Part shown: piece after piece, positions 1-12,144 of the stretch | How the letters are laid out: each line of letters starts with the position of its first letter | Numbering within the stretch: the stretch's first letter is position 1 | Source: Plutella xylostella | Lineage: Eukaryota; Arthropoda; Insecta; Lepidoptera; Plutellidae | DNA: 64,000 nt | Direction: 5' to 3' | Assembly (NCBI RefSeq): GCF_932276165.1 | Contig: NC_064007.1 | Location: 3,544,001-3,608,000 of the forward strand | Translations under genes and position numbers: made by a program | Notes under the pieces: model-generated | Databases searched by the model: none | What the model was told of the DNA's origin: nothing | The model's input: the letters and a program-made list of their open reading frames with translations, nothing else

Positions 1-670
1 GTTGGAGGAGTTTAATAATAGCCAACGACGAGTAGCCTTCAACCGCGTCCCAATGGCAGGATGTCGCGTGAGGCAACTTCCTTCGAGCGATCCGTCTGTG
101 ATGAAGACATTGATGAAGAATATCCGATGATGATATGCTTCCAGTCTTATGCTATTGGAAGGAGAAAACTAACTGGCAGCGGTAAAATATATATTTCCAG
201 ATGTCCAGCGGTAGTTTTTATTATAACTCTGTCCCTGGACTTCCTCATTTGACCACTGGAAGATAAACTTAACAACATACACATGGATGGTTTATTTTAT
301 TTACTGACACAACTAGGATGTAAAATTATGAGTACTACTCGACTAAAGAGGTAGCTATAACTGTAAATTGGTTCGTCATCAAGTGAAAAGAGTAGTCATT
401 AATGTCAATAGCTAAGGTCAAGCCATGACACGATTCACAAGCTGTCATCAAACATTTTTGGTCATCATTTCTTTCAAATTGGTGCTATCGCAAAATTTAC
501 TTTTTCAGGTCACTGGTAAAGTAAATAAATAACAGGTTAGTTTAGGCGACAGAAAGTGACTAGTTAGTAGTTACCAGTGATTGATAGTAGTTAAGTTGAA
601 ACCCGGATGAGGACTGGTTAGATTTCATCATAGTTGAGATCCTAGGTCTCTAGCAGACAATTACAAGGCA
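1..670. other. Non-coding sequence, no gene seen
   Basis: AT-rich sequence with only short, unconvincing open frames. The frame from 61 to 252 on the plus strand has no recognisable domain and no splice or promoter context that I can see. No terminal inverted repeat or retroelement motif was recognised. Confidence 0.4.
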
Positions 671-679
671 TCATTGTTG

Positions 680-920
680 TTACATCGTGTGCGACGAATT
701 GGGCAACCGATCGACCGACCGATTTGTGATGCACGATTCCTGTGCCATTAGACAGCACTTTAAATCCAACTTTAACTCTAAACTTGCAAAGACTATTTCA
801 GGTTCTTCGTAAGGAGCAGATATGCTTGTTAGAATCCGAGGAATGTTCAATTGATTTGCTAAGTCAATCATGCTTGTTGTAGTATCTAATGTTAAAGGCG
901 TAGGGTTTGATTTAGACTGA
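680..920 (-). pseudogene. Possible inverted LINE endonuclease piece
   Basis: The minus-strand frame reads protein-like sequence including PLTLDTTTSMIDL and, further on, EIVFASLELKLDL. The first part resembles the T-x-x-S/T-x-x-x-ID block near the end of the endonuclease/exonuclease/phosphatase domain of CR1/jockey-type LINEs. The adjacent plus-strand RT frame starts just after the place where the endonuclease should be and lacks it. This fits a 5' part of the same LINE lying in inverted orientation, as left by twin priming, or an unrelated copy. I did not align it to a reference. The frame has no stop from 871 to 680. Confidence 0.3.
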
Positions 921-924
921 CCCG

Positions 925-3153
925 ATGTATAGTTTTAAAATGGTAGGGTTTCATTCGACTGCTGTTTTTTTGGTGCACTCCATTTCCAAACTCAATCTAA
1001 ACAAACTTGAGGAAGACTTATGCAATATTGATCTTGACCCAGTTTATAAAAATGATGATGCGGACACCTGCATGTCGTACTTAATAAATAACATCCAACA
1101 AGCGATTTTAAAAAATACCTCGCACGTCAAGTTGAGCAATAAAAACTGCAACATCAAACCCTGGATCACTCCGGGGCTTTTACGATGCATGAGACATAGG
1201 GATAGACTACATATGAAGGCTAAATCTAACCCAGATAACGCTGTCTTACAACTATCATACAAAAGATACCGAAATTTTTGTAATAAAATACTTAAAAAAG
1301 TTAAAATCGAGTACGAAAAAAGTGAATTAGAAAAGGCGGGAAACAACAGCAAAAAAATCTGGAAGCACATTAAAAGTTTCACTTATTTGTCAAAACAACA
1401 TGAATCTCCCTCAGCTCTATTACACCCCCAAACACCCCATGTAGTATCGGCAAACAATGTAAACAACTTCTTTGCCAATATAGGAAAAAGACTAGCAGAA
1501 AAAATTGAAAAACTAACACCTGGTTCTAATACTCTCCCTACTGACAACGCCCCACTAAACTCATTTGTGTTAATAAATACTGACATGGAAGAGGTAGAAA
1601 AAATTATCATGAGTTTAAAAGACGATTGCGCAGTTGGTTGGGATAATATATCTAATAAAATCTTAAAGAAATTCAAACATATATTAATACCACCACTGAC
1701 ATATATTTTCCAACTATGTCTTTCCTGTGGAGTTTTTCCTAAATGTTTAAAAAAAGCAGTGGTTGTGCCCATTTATAAATCTGGCGATAAAACAGAGGTG
1801 ACGAATTACCGACCCATTTCTCTTTTACCAGCTGTGTCTAAAATATTAGAAAAAATCATAAACAACAGATTAATGCAATTTCTAAACAAAAACTCTTTTT
1901 TATCTAGAACACAATTTGGTTTTAGGCCTAAGTTATCAGCGGCCGATGCTGTCCATGAGTTAACTGACTACTTAGCTCAAAATCTGGATAAAGGTAATCA
2001 GACAATAGGGATATTCTTAGATCTTTCCAAAGCCTTCGATACAGTATCTATCCCGATTTTATTACATAAACTCGAAATGTTAGGTATAAGAGGTACCCAG
2101 CTGAAACTATTTGAAAATTATCTGACCGAGCGCACTCAGTGCGTGAAGATAGGCAATGTCGTCAGCTCTGATCAGGAAAATACCGGTTTTGGAGTTCCTC
2201 AAGGAAGTATTCTGGGCCCTACTTTATTTCTAATATATATAAACGATCTTTGCAACCTTAAACTAGAAAACGGCATTATTCTGTCGTACGCTGATGACAC
2301 TGCTCTACTTTTTTCTGCTAACGCGGAAAACAAAAATCTAGTTTACGATTATGCACAAAGAGGTTTCAATATTGTTAACCGCTGGCTTCAGCATCACCTA
2401 CTTACACTTAATGCCGAGAAAACAAACTTTATTGAATTTTCAAAACAAAAACCCAAATCACAAGTAAAAATTCCAAACGTATACGCTCACTATTGTAAAT
2501 CCCTGGGCTATCCCTGCACCTGTCCTACAATTACTAACACAAACAAAACTAAATATCTGGGTATTATCATCGACGAAACTCTATCATTCAAGCAACATAT
2601 AGAAGCTCTAAGCAGCAGAGTTCGTAAATTAATATTTGTATTTAAAAAGCTTCGTTTTATATCTGATTCCAAAATTATCAGACAAGTCTACTTTGCGCTG
2701 TGCCAATCAGTATTAACATACTGTATCACTTCGTGGGGTGGCTCGGCTAAAACCTTATTATTGAGGATCGAAAGAGCTCAAAGAGCAGTTCTTAAAGTCT
2801 CAACATTTCGCCCTTTCCGTTATCCGACGAAACTTCTATATGAATCATGCAAAGTACTAACAGTCCGCCAGTTATTTATTTCAAGTACAGTTTTAAAACA
2901 GCACACGGCACTTCCCTACAGCCCTGAATTAACAAACAAAAGGAGAGTAGATAAAGTTTGCACAATAAAAACAACCAAACATGCGTTAACATCTAGGTTT
3001 TACTTGTTCTTGGGACCAATCCTTTACAATAGGTTAAATGCTAAATTGGTCCTTTACCCGTTAACTTACACCAAGTGTAAGAACGTTCTCCAGAAATCTC
3101 TACAAGAGATGTCCTACGAAGATACAGAGAACTTATTAACTATTGTCAAGTGA
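925..3153 (+). CDS. LINE reverse transcriptase (ORF2, 5'-truncated)
   Basis: A 742-codon uninterrupted frame for the RNA-directed DNA polymerase of a non-LTR retrotransposon, which copies element RNA at a nicked chromosomal site. RT signatures are in order: NYRPISLLP (294-302), motif A LDLSKAFDTV (365-374) with the first catalytic aspartate, motif B GVPQGSILGP (423-432), and motif C YADDTALL (455-462) with the catalytic DD pair. A thumb and C-terminal region follows, with no RNase H domain. The upstream endonuclease domain is missing in this orientation. An in-frame TAG lies at 913-915, so the ATG at 925 is only the first available start and the LINE-like sequence begins nearer residue 20. 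The absence of stops in 2.2 kb implies a fairly recent insertion. The clade is jockey/CR1-like; I cannot name the family. Confidence 0.88.
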   Translation: MYSFKMVGFHSTAVFLVHSISKLNLNKLEEDLCNIDLDPVYKNDDADTCMSYLINNIQQAILKNTSHVKLSNKNCNIKPWITPGLLRCMRHRDRLHMKAKSNPDNAVLQLSYKRYRNFCNKILKKVKIEYEKSELEKAGNNSKKIWKHIKSFTYLSKQHESPSALLHPQTPHVVSANNVNNFFANIGKRLAEKIEKLTPGSNTLPTDNAPLNSFVLINTDMEEVEKIIMSLKDDCAVGWDNISNKILKKFKHILIPPLTYIFQLCLSCGVFPKCLKKAVVVPIYKSGDKTEVTNYRPISLLPAVSKILEKIINNRLMQFLNKNSFLSRTQFGFRPKLSAADAVHELTDYLAQNLDKGNQTIGIFLDLSKAFDTVSIPILLHKLEMLGIRGTQLKLFENYLTERTQCVKIGNVVSSDQENTGFGVPQGSILGPTLFLIYINDLCNLKLENGIILSYADDTALLFSANAENKNLVYDYAQRGFNIVNRWLQHHLLTLNAEKTNFIEFSKQKPKSQVKIPNVYAHYCKSLGYPCTCPTITNTNKTKYLGIIIDETLSFKQHIEALSSRVRKLIFVFKKLRFISDSKIIRQVYFALCQSVLTYCITSWGGSAKTLLLRIERAQRAVLKVSTFRPFRYPTKLLYESCKVLTVRQLFISSTVLKQHTALPYSPELTNKRRVDKVCTIKTTKHALTSRFYLFLGPILYNRLNAKLVLYPLTYTKCKNVLQKSLQEMSYEDTENLLTIVK

Positions 3154-3482
3154 GAATTGTTACCGTTTAATTTAACTTATTATTATTACTGTATAACTAA
3201 ATAATACTTTTAACCTGTATAATTACCTACACCTAACATAAATTGCCTTGTTAATAATAAATCTAACATAAAACATTTAGAAAGTAAGATTACTTAATAT
3301 TTTCTGTTCTAAGATTATTTAATTTAGATTCTAAAATTGTTTAATTTAGAGCTTTTCCATCTGAAATACAGGAAAAACTCTGTTATTTCCTAGTTCAGAT
3401 CAGCATTTTAAATTACCTTTAGCATTAAGAGTTGACCTATTATTGTAAATCACATTTAGCATTAAGTATTTTCTGAATAAAT

Positions 3483-3518
3483 ATTCTATTCTATTCTATT
3501 CTATTCTATTCTATTCTA
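3483..3518 (+). repeat. (ATTCT)n microsatellite tail
   Basis: About seven consecutive ATTCT units directly downstream of the LINE 3' UTR. They are read as the retrotransposon's terminal simple repeat rather than an independent microsatellite. Confidence 0.85.
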
Positions 3519-3974
3519 CTAATAATATCAGATTGATTGATCGGTTAGGAACACGAAACAGTGTGTTGGGGCTTTTTAATTCTATCCGTTATGTAACAAC
3601 GCTTCTTAAAGCCATCTAAATCTTGGAATCTAATATACTCGTGGTTAAATCCAACTTAGTTGTTGCCAAATTTCAGTAACATAAGTGTGTATCTTTACTA
3701 TGTATAACATAATAAAAGAGTCTACAGGAATCAGCCAAAATATAGCTAGGTAGGTAGGTACTTAGTTATATCATGAATCAATTACAAACAGTATTCATTT
3801 CATATATTATGTTTACAATTATACAAATGCAGCACATACAGGCGATTTCAAACAACAGCCCCATGTAGCCATGAATATTAAACACCAAGTTCGAGGTAGA
3901 CTATACGGAAAAATGATAATCTATGCGTGCAGCGGCCCGCGACGGTGTCTGTCGAAATTTTATTAAAATAACTA

Positions 3975-4120
3975 AAGTCTGTTTTTTAATCTCAGATACT
4001 AAATTGACAGGTTTTGAACAGTTAATATGGAACGATACGTCACTTAATTGCGGGACAATGTACTGTTGATGAAGCGTTCAGAATCTGACAATTTAGTGTC
4101 TGAGATTAAAAAACAGACTT
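3975..4120. mobile_element. MITE with ~46-bp TIRs and TA duplication
   Basis: Inverted arms begin AAGTCTGTTTTTTAATCTCA and end with the complement, with only a few mismatches over about 46 bp. The element is flanked by TA on each side (3973-3974 and 4121-4122), as for Tc1/mariner-type insertions. It is 146 bp long with no coding capacity. Confidence 0.75.
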
Positions 4121-4679
4121 TAGCACTCTTTGACTTAATTACCAACACACACGAACATAAATACATAATATGCTCGTAGCTGTAATTTCTAAAGGGGTAG
4201 TAAGAGGTGACACGCCAGTAAATTTTTAAATTGTAAACCACGCTCTTTTCGCGTACGTTATGACTTACGTGATAGGTCGCGAGCCGTATCGCCGATTTTG
4301 AATTTAGAACCACCACGGGTCTTTATTATTATTCAACAAAACTGTTTTGCAAGACCTCTTCTGCTTTTCTCCTATCGTCGTAAATTAAATGTAGAAAAAT
4401 GCTATCCAGGTTTCCTGTATTTGTTCTTCATATAATGTAATTGATGTAACAGTGCAGTGAATCTCTTATCATTTATTTCCTGTGTATACACAGCTTCGTC
4501 ACGACTTATCACGAAGAGACACAACGTCCTCATTACTATTACACTATACAAGTAAACAAATGATAACGCTATTGCGTATCAAGCTAAGTATTCATTTATC
4601 TAAATATATTTACCTCTTATGTTTTATGTGAAGTTGTGACATAAAATATGCATTCCATATAAAAGTGAAACTTCCGTTT

Positions 4680-4800
4680 TTATTATTATTATTAAACTCT
4701 TTATTGAACAAAATAAATTGTTACAAAGGCGAACTTAATGCTAGCAGCATTTTCTACCAGTTAACCTTTGGTGATGTTGAAAAAGTGATTGGTAGTGCTT
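4680..4800 (-). repeat. LINE 3'-end remnant with (TTA)n tail
   Basis: Plus-strand (TTA)n, then CTTTATTGAACA and GGCGAACTTAATGCTA, read as the reverse complement of a LINE 3' end with a polyadenylation-like AATAAAG and (TAA)n tail. The same sequence recurs at 20067-20190 and more diverged at 39177-39275, which shows a dispersed family. No protein-coding part remains. Confidence 0.6.
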
Positions 4801-7800
4801 ACGATAGAAGATGGACGTTTTTGTACATAAAACAATTTTATTATGTCATAGGTGATATTATTATTAATAATTAATTAATCATTCATGTTAATTGGCATCT
4901 GATAACGTTTTAATAAAATACCCAGTTATAATTAAAATATTAGTGATCTGCAGTCTGATATGCTCTCTTTACGATATGTAAAGTGGAATAAAGTAGTTTT
5001 CATCAACAAATCCTAAAGGTCCACTTCCGAGCGAAGAGTCTCCGGCGACACTGACGCTGCGACAGTAAATGTTGAATGGGAACTGGACCTTAAGTGTCGC
5101 CGCCCACGGGCCACCGGCCACAGCCACAAACGCCGCCACGAGAAGCTTTTGTAGGGGAACGATTTGAAGCGTGTGGTCGCCACCGGCGGCGTCAACAGTG
5201 TGCGGCGAGTCCATATAAAATGTACGAAAATGACAGAAATTATGCCAGTGGCGGCGTTTTGTGGCCTTAATGTTAAGTGATACCTAGCTCATTTTGGGAA
5301 CACCCAAGGGATGGCTACATTGATACGCATGATTATACAAAGGTAGGCTCAGCCTAAGGCTTGAATAGTTTACACCAATATTCACTTATAACTTAATCAC
5401 CTCTTTTATAAAAGTTTTGTCTGCTTTGTAAATTATGAATACATTGGTACATATCTCCCGCGCTTTGGTCTAGACATGCTAGATAAAGTACGGTGATTGT
5501 CTGGGAAACCTAAAACGATGCAACGTGCCCAACCAAATGCTGAAGGTCTAGACCTGTAAAAAACACCTTTGTGCTAATGAAAACATTCCACATACCAGAA
5601 AATCTTACGAACCAATTAAAATAGTTCAGTGTTGCCATCGCCGCTCAAATAATAAAACAAATTGAGTTCAGTGAGTTTTTTTATACGCAATGCAATTTTG
5701 CTCTACGTATTTGTGAGTATACAAAAAAGAAAGGAAAATAATAAAGGAAAATAAATAAAGGAAAATAATTAAATGGTAAACATATTATTGTTATACCATT
5801 GTATAACAATAATATGTTGTTGTATAACAATAAAACATTTTTTATGTGTAAAATAATAAAGTTATATTCAGTTGAAATATTGTGTGACTTCAGCCCTCCA
5901 AACATAATGTATGAACAGTATGCAATAGAAGGACAGAAGTCTCAGGCCCCCACCACTAAACATTAATGCACTAAAGCTAAGTGGTTTAATTGAAAAAGGA
6001 AAATCCGTACTAGAGACAAAACAGAATACGGAAATGCCTAGTGTAGGTAGAGGAAAACCATATTATTTCAATTTATATTGTAAGTATCCTCAATTGGGAT
6101 TTGCTATGTTATATTTCGCATCCGTTCAACTATGTATTTAGGTTTTTATCCTATATAATTGAATTTGTCCTCTTAACTAAGAATAAGAAGACGTCTGCAT
6201 ATTATTATTGCTCGCATAGCATAAGAAGAATGTCTGGATCATAGACATTTTTCTTATGTTTTAAATAATAATTATTACCTCAACACAGATGTTCGATTAT
6301 GAAACTTCGTGTCTACCAGTTATTATTTACTGCATGCGTATCATGTGATATGACGTGTTCACAACTAAACTCCAGATAACTAACTCTATCGTGATTTCCG
6401 TGTCAGCCTTTGTTGAACATTATCATGTACCTACCTATGGGTACTACCTAAGTACCTATTATAACCGGAAATGCACAGCTTTATGTTATCTTATTTTGTA
6501 TGTAGGTATGTTGTATCCGGAAGTGAATCAGTGTTGGAATGACTTGACTACCTAAACGTCTGTAAAATAAATGTGAAAAATTCTTCGAATGTAAAGCGTT
6601 ATTAATTTCTTATCCTTTAAGAAATTACAAATAAGAAGGGAATATTCTTATAATTTGTTCCAGTTTAGAATGGTATTGATTATTTATTAACGTTCTCATC
6701 GTTTTGGGATCCGATTACGATTCATTAAGTATGGAATATTTAGGTCTAAAAGAAAATAATTTTGCTGTTATAAACAAAATACAGTAGAACAGGTAGGAAC
6801 CAATAATTAATTATAAGAGAAGATAAAGTACCAACACAGCTTTTGTTTAGTTTAAAAAAAATTGTTTAAAGAAGTTATCATAATCATTAATCTACAACGT
6901 TACAATATAATTGAGATATAAAAATGATAGGCATGACACGGTTAGCTTATCTGGCACATTCGATAGCCGAAATGATGATGGATTAAATGGATTCATGGCT
7001 ATCGTTTTTTCACCCCACTTTGTTTTATGGTATTCCAAATCACAAATTTGCAATGTTTGTCCTACTTAACGATTGGCCAGTCACCTCATCATTCTATGAC
7101 TATGTCTGTCCTAATTATTACATTGTTGCAAAGACCTCTTCAAGCGGATTAAACACGAGCGTAAACATGTACTTAATCCCCCTCATTACACTAATCATGC
7201 TGTTCAGCCGTATAAGTTGGTCAACGATCAATTTGCCATCCATTCAGTGCGCAGTGGCATCGCGAGAGTTGGGGCCGCCCGAGATCTGGGCCAGAGCAAC
7301 GGTCCGGTTCATCCTCGCACAACGTGTCCACCGAATCATTAACCTGCACACCCACATTCGGAATAAATTACTGTCCTCATTGCAAACATTCGGCCCAATC
7401 AATCCGTCATTATATTCGCAATAGCGTGCGAACAAAAAACGCACGCCCACGTGGGTCGTCGCCAAATTTGGTGGAAAAAAAATAAAACAATGGCGGCCGT
7501 AACGGTCGGCATTGTCAGCGCGTGGCGGGAAATGCGAATATGTGTCACCCTTTGTGTGCAATCTTTACTGGTTCACTCTCCAATTTGACAGTTCGATGAC
7601 CGCGGCCCGCTCCAGCATAATGCAAACCCAGAAACTGAATACAAAATATTGGCAATCCGGAGACGATTTATTTAATTGCAACCGTAATCCTCGAGAAGCA
7701 AGACGCATTCTTGAATATTAAATTTATCCTCGTACATAAGGAAATCGCAATTAAACGAAGGCAAGAGAAAATCCGAATTGGGCTGTCGAAATTTTATCTT

Positions 7801-9600
7801 TCAACTGTTAATTAACTTTATACCGGACAGTAATAAATAAACTCTTTGAAATATAATACGGCTGTTGAGGAAGTAGCCTGCCTGACACAGCTCTGTATGA
7901 AAAACGAAAAGAGTTTCAACTTTGAACATAGGTAATATATTTTTTTACATGAAAAAATATAGGTACAACTCTATGTATTATGTTTATGATTAGTACCTAT
8001 ATTTTACCTAACTACGTATGTTTGTAAGTACTTATGGATGTTTCTTACTTTTTCACGATAATGGTTGAACTTTCGATGAATTTGGTATTCAGGAAGCTGG
8101 TACATTAGATTGTCTATTTCTTATCCCAGTATTCTCATAGGAAAACGAATTTGCGAGGCGGTGCTAGCAAAAAAGCGCAAAAAAGCTAGTAGTCTAAATA
8201 ACATACCTATATCTGAACAAGTTAAGTATATCAAACGATACATTCGATCAGTAAATGACCGCTCAAGTAACTGTTTCGTTGGCTTTATTAGCATGGAGCG
8301 TTTGTACCGTGTTTTTTTTTAATAAGGATACTTACCCCAGAGTCATTGGCACCGAAATGACCGCGCGAGCGCGTCTGATGCGCAGGAGTTGCGCAACAAT
8401 GCGAATATCCGCATCAGGGTCAACGCACTCGACCTTAAAATGCCTCCAAAGTAACCTTTTTAAGGTACACGGCCATTTCCATAATGTTCTCACATTAGCC
8501 GGCTAAATAACGGCAACAATGGCCTGTTACATATTTTGTTTGTCCGCTAAATTCGTTGGGACATTTCGAAGCGGAAATCTGCGAGTCTGGTACTGGCACG
8601 AGCTTGAATGGATGCATTTGATTGGATAATTTCCACCAGTTCAATGCTTTGATTGGTCAGGTCAAAGGCTTTATTTCGCCGCTGCGATTAGCACGCTTTT
8701 ACAGCTATTCTGAATACATCGGTATTTTCATTGGACTGCTCTGGGATATTTTGATATTGACTTAGGTACATTTTTTAATTAAATCGTCATAGAATTATAA
8801 CTATACTTTAATTAAACCAGTACAATGTCAGGTCAATCATTTTATCAGACGCAGGATATAAGTAAAAGAACCCTGAATCTCGCTGGAGTGGGCAGCAATC
8901 GAATTATTTGATTGGTAAATTTCTGGTTTCATGCGAAGCGTCACGGCCGTTCATTGGCCGAAAGCTGAGGTCAAAGGACGAAGCCTTGTTGACAAGTTGA
9001 GTGACACGCCAACAAAAAAGGAACTTACAATTTTAAGACATTCAGTGATAAGTAAAAGTGTCAAGCGACACTTTAGAATGAAAAAATAATAATGCGAAAG
9101 TGAAACTTATGTGTAGGTAAAAAGATTTGTGGTTTGTAAAAAACTAATTTTTTTGTAAAGCACACACACATTCATATTTGTAAAACTGATCTGTGGAAAT
9201 ATATTTTTTTAGTAACATGCAAACCACGGGCCAACGTTTTTAGCGTTTCAGATGTGTTGTAAACATATTATATTTTTTATTAAGCCAAGAATATGCTAGA
9301 CAAGGTTACAGTTGATCTTATCACAGATTACCGAACGCACTTGACACACCGTGGGACACATTCGCACGACAATAGTCGTAGTTATCTTTAACAGATTAAA
9401 AATAACTTCTAGATTCTTTTAAGTGCTCCATTAACAGACCAGACAATAGGTGTATTAGTGTGCTACATTGAAAATGTATATTCCTACAATTAAATTACAA
9501 TGAAGTTAAGTTCAATATTCAAAAGGATTTGAATAATAAAATATTTAATACTGAATTAGTGTATCGTAATCGTAACCATATAAATGAAGAATTGTCACGT
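4801..9600. other. Non-coding tract with GC-rich islands
   Basis: No convincing gene. Most of it is AT-rich, with the hairpin at 5779-5818. Patches at about 5000-5220, 7240-7620 and 8340-8700 are richer in GC and contain no repeat I recognise. Such islands in insect introns can be conserved regulatory DNA, but nothing in the sequence alone proves it. Confidence 0.35.
5779..5818. repeat. Perfect 18-bp-arm hairpin
   Basis: AACATATTATTGTTATAC is followed by the 4-base loop CATT and then its exact reverse complement. A partial third copy, TTGTATAACAATA, follows immediately. It may be the core of a short palindromic MITE or a cruciform-prone AT repeat. Confidence 0.85.
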
Positions 9601-9626
9601 CTACATAAACATACGTAAGCACTATT

Positions 9627-9660
9627 TACTAATTTTGTTGTTATTTTCTTTCAGGTAAGC
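9627..9660 (+). promoter_or_regulatory. Candidate recursive-splice site 1
   Basis: Branch-point-like TTACTAAT is followed by a T-rich tract and CAG ending at 9654, immediately followed by GTAAGC. A strong 3' splice site thus abuts a strong 5' splice site with no exon between them, which is the definition of a ratchet (zero-length exon) site. The branch adenosine lies about 22 nt before the AG. No coding exon is visible nearby on this strand. Confidence 0.55.
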
Positions 9661-10104
9661 CCCACATTTCTTAGACTGCAGCTGAAATTACGAGTATGAG
9701 CAGGGTACAAGGTATTGTAACATTAACTCTCTTTATACTTTACTTAAATACATTTAATAGTAATACAATATTAAATGCGCAATGCGGCGTAATATACCTA
9801 CCTAAATAGAGCTTGACTACTTTTTTTTTCTCCCACTGTTCAAAACGATGTTGGACATTATTCGCAACTAAGGGTTTAGAAATATATAAAATCTGCAATT
9901 TTACACTTACGTAAAAAATACTCCACTGCTTACATTTTTATTCAAACGTGTAAAAATCTATCTATGCCATCACCTATCGCTATAATAACATCAATAACGG
10001 TATGTATGTTCGTCAGTGCCGAACCACCGGAAGACCGCACAATGTCTGATGATGACTGATGATCATCATCGCAGGTTGTGACTGTGCGACTACTTTCTAA
10101 CTAT

Positions 10105-10291
10105 ACTGCATTCATTCATACTTGGCATAAAAGGTAAACAATCTATGTACCTATGTCTTAAACTACAGCTAAAATAAATGGTTTAATTGCGAAGTTTCTA
10201 GTATATCATCAGTTTTTATGTTTTAAAACGTAGAATTTAAATAATATTTTTTACATTTCATACTTTTATGCAAAGTATGAATGAATGCAGT
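10105..10291. mobile_element. MITE, ~29-bp TIRs
   Basis: The left arm starts ACTGCATTCATTCATACTT and the right arm ends with its complement. The match continues through GCATAAAAG with one mismatch. TAACTA occurs on both outer sides, but the exact duplication is unclear. Length is 187 bp and it is non-coding. Confidence 0.65.
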
Positions 10292-12017
10292 GTAACTAAC
10301 CCCATGATCTTAAATCAATATGGCTGTCGGTGTTGTTTCTCAACTTTTATACTCAGAATTACAGCCGGAAATTGCCAACTGTCTATCACAGGATTCACAG
10401 ACACTTTGAAGGAAAAATAAAATCGTAGTTTTTGGCGAACTGATCTTTAATTATGTTGAAATCGATTTTCAACAGAGTTTCAATTGATATGAAAGACAGT
10501 TCTCACTGTTGATAATATCAAGTTCTTATTTTGTGTGCAAATAGAGAAGTGAGTAAATTTCTTTGTAGGTATTCACATTAATGTTTTCCGGTCGATTCTA
10601 TTTTCACACATGAACAATTGGCAACATGGCTACTGATTACTTCCGGCGCTCTGTTATTAGTGTTATAGGTTCCAGTCTAGCGTTGATGCGATGCAGATGT
10701 GACGCCGCCAAATGCCAATTTCGACGCGTCAATTTAGATCGTATTCCACTGCGATGCATTTATGGGTGATGCTACTGAAATGGCAATTGGTGCCAGTTGT
10801 AATGTTTTAGTAGAATCACACTGAAGTGGTGCGTATAAACTTAGGTAATCGCATAAAGTTGTTTTCCTCGAAGCGGTAGTCAAAGGTGACTAATGTAGTA
10901 AGCATTTTATTGCTTACAATAAAAATTCAACAAGTTGAGTAATTGCCTTTCTTGAACCAACTCCATATCTCATACAACATTATGATAGATCACAAGTCAA
11001 ACAAAAAATATGGTTTACATCAGTGGTATTAGCTTAGCTATCTCCGTAAACGTTTACTTTTCCCACAGTGCTACCAACTGCGCCATATGTGCGCGCATCA
11101 TCATATTTATTATTTTATTACGACCCAAGAGAGTCTTTCGCATAATAAGAGACCTCCTTGTACAGTAGTTGCTTTCGGCTTTTTAATATCCACATAATTA
11201 TACATATGCATGTATTGATAGTGGCGGCTGGCGGCTGGTTTATGAAGAACGTTACACTTGAAAGTTTTAAAAGTTTTTTTAGTACCTTCCTACAGACTTT
11301 TATGACCGAAAATCTAGAGCTGTAAAAATTTAAAAAAGATGCTTTTAGTCTAGACGTCATTTTATTGGTGCAATATAAAGACATTGACACTGAGTCAAAG
11401 GCGTTGAACCGATATTTTATTATAGACACTATTATATTTAATTTGCTTATCGGTAACGTCACCGTGGGGGAGTTCATTGCACTTCGGCAAGGGCTGAATT
11501 TTCAATAGTCAGATCAATTTTATTATCATAGTATATTTGCTGTTCTGAATTTTTCTGTTAGAAATTGATAGCAATCATAATATATTACATATTATATTCT
11601 GTTGAAAATATTTTTCTACCGATTCAAGTTTTCGCCATCAAGTGAATGGAACACGCTAAGAATATTAGTATAATTTCTAAATTAGGAAACCTACCCCTTG
11701 AATGGAAAAGGGTTAAACATTTGTACATTCGAAATTCAAAATTGGCCTGTAATTACGAGTCAGTTACAAAGTTGGGTCGGTAGCAATATTAGTTCGTTTT
11801 GCCTCGCTAGTTTTCAGTTTCGTCGTATTGCCAATTTTCGTTAGTTTGTGAAAGTACTTAATCGACTTTTGGTTTAGTTCGTTATTTCATCAATTTAATA
11901 ACGATTAGAAGATGTTGGTTTTAAAAAAATGGATATGAATGGCTATTGCCAACACACCAAAACTCATCTTTCTATGCCATGAAAATATACGCCATAGATC
12001 GACCGCTTAAACATTTA
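10292..12017. other. Non-coding, nothing recognised
   Basis: No open frame longer than about 120 codons and no known domain. No retroelement tail or clear inverted repeat was seen. Confidence 0.4.
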
Positions 12018-12144
12018 GGGTGTTACCACAAAAACTTAGACAGTGTTTAACGGATGTTTAGCGCTGTCAAACGCCTACAAAATCTGTCAAATTTCGTTTT
12101 AAACACCTGTTAAACAGTGTTTAAAGTTTTTTGTGGTAGCACAG
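12018..12144. mobile_element. MITE with TTA duplication (Harbinger-like)
   Basis: The left end GGGTGTTACCACAAAAACTT and the right end complement CTGTGCTACCACAAAAAACT form imperfect TIRs of about 35 bp, with GTGTTTAA repeated inside. TTA flanks both sides (12015-12017 and 12145-12147), the TWA duplication typical of PIF/Harbinger. Length is 127 bp with no coding capacity. Confidence 0.68.

Larger units (their letters stand above)
925..3520 (+). mobile_element. Non-LTR retrotransposon with (ATTCT)n tail
   Basis: The RT frame is followed by about 330 bp of AT-rich 3' UTR, an AATAAA-like stretch near 3476, and then a run of ATTCT pentamers (about 3483-3518) ending the element. Short tandem repeats instead of poly(A) at the 3' end are typical of CR1-group and some jockey-group elements. 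The 5' boundary is uncertain, somewhere between about 900 and 985 for the plus-strand part. No target-site duplication was identified. The copy lacks its endonuclease in frame, so it is probably non-autonomous. Confidence 0.8.
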
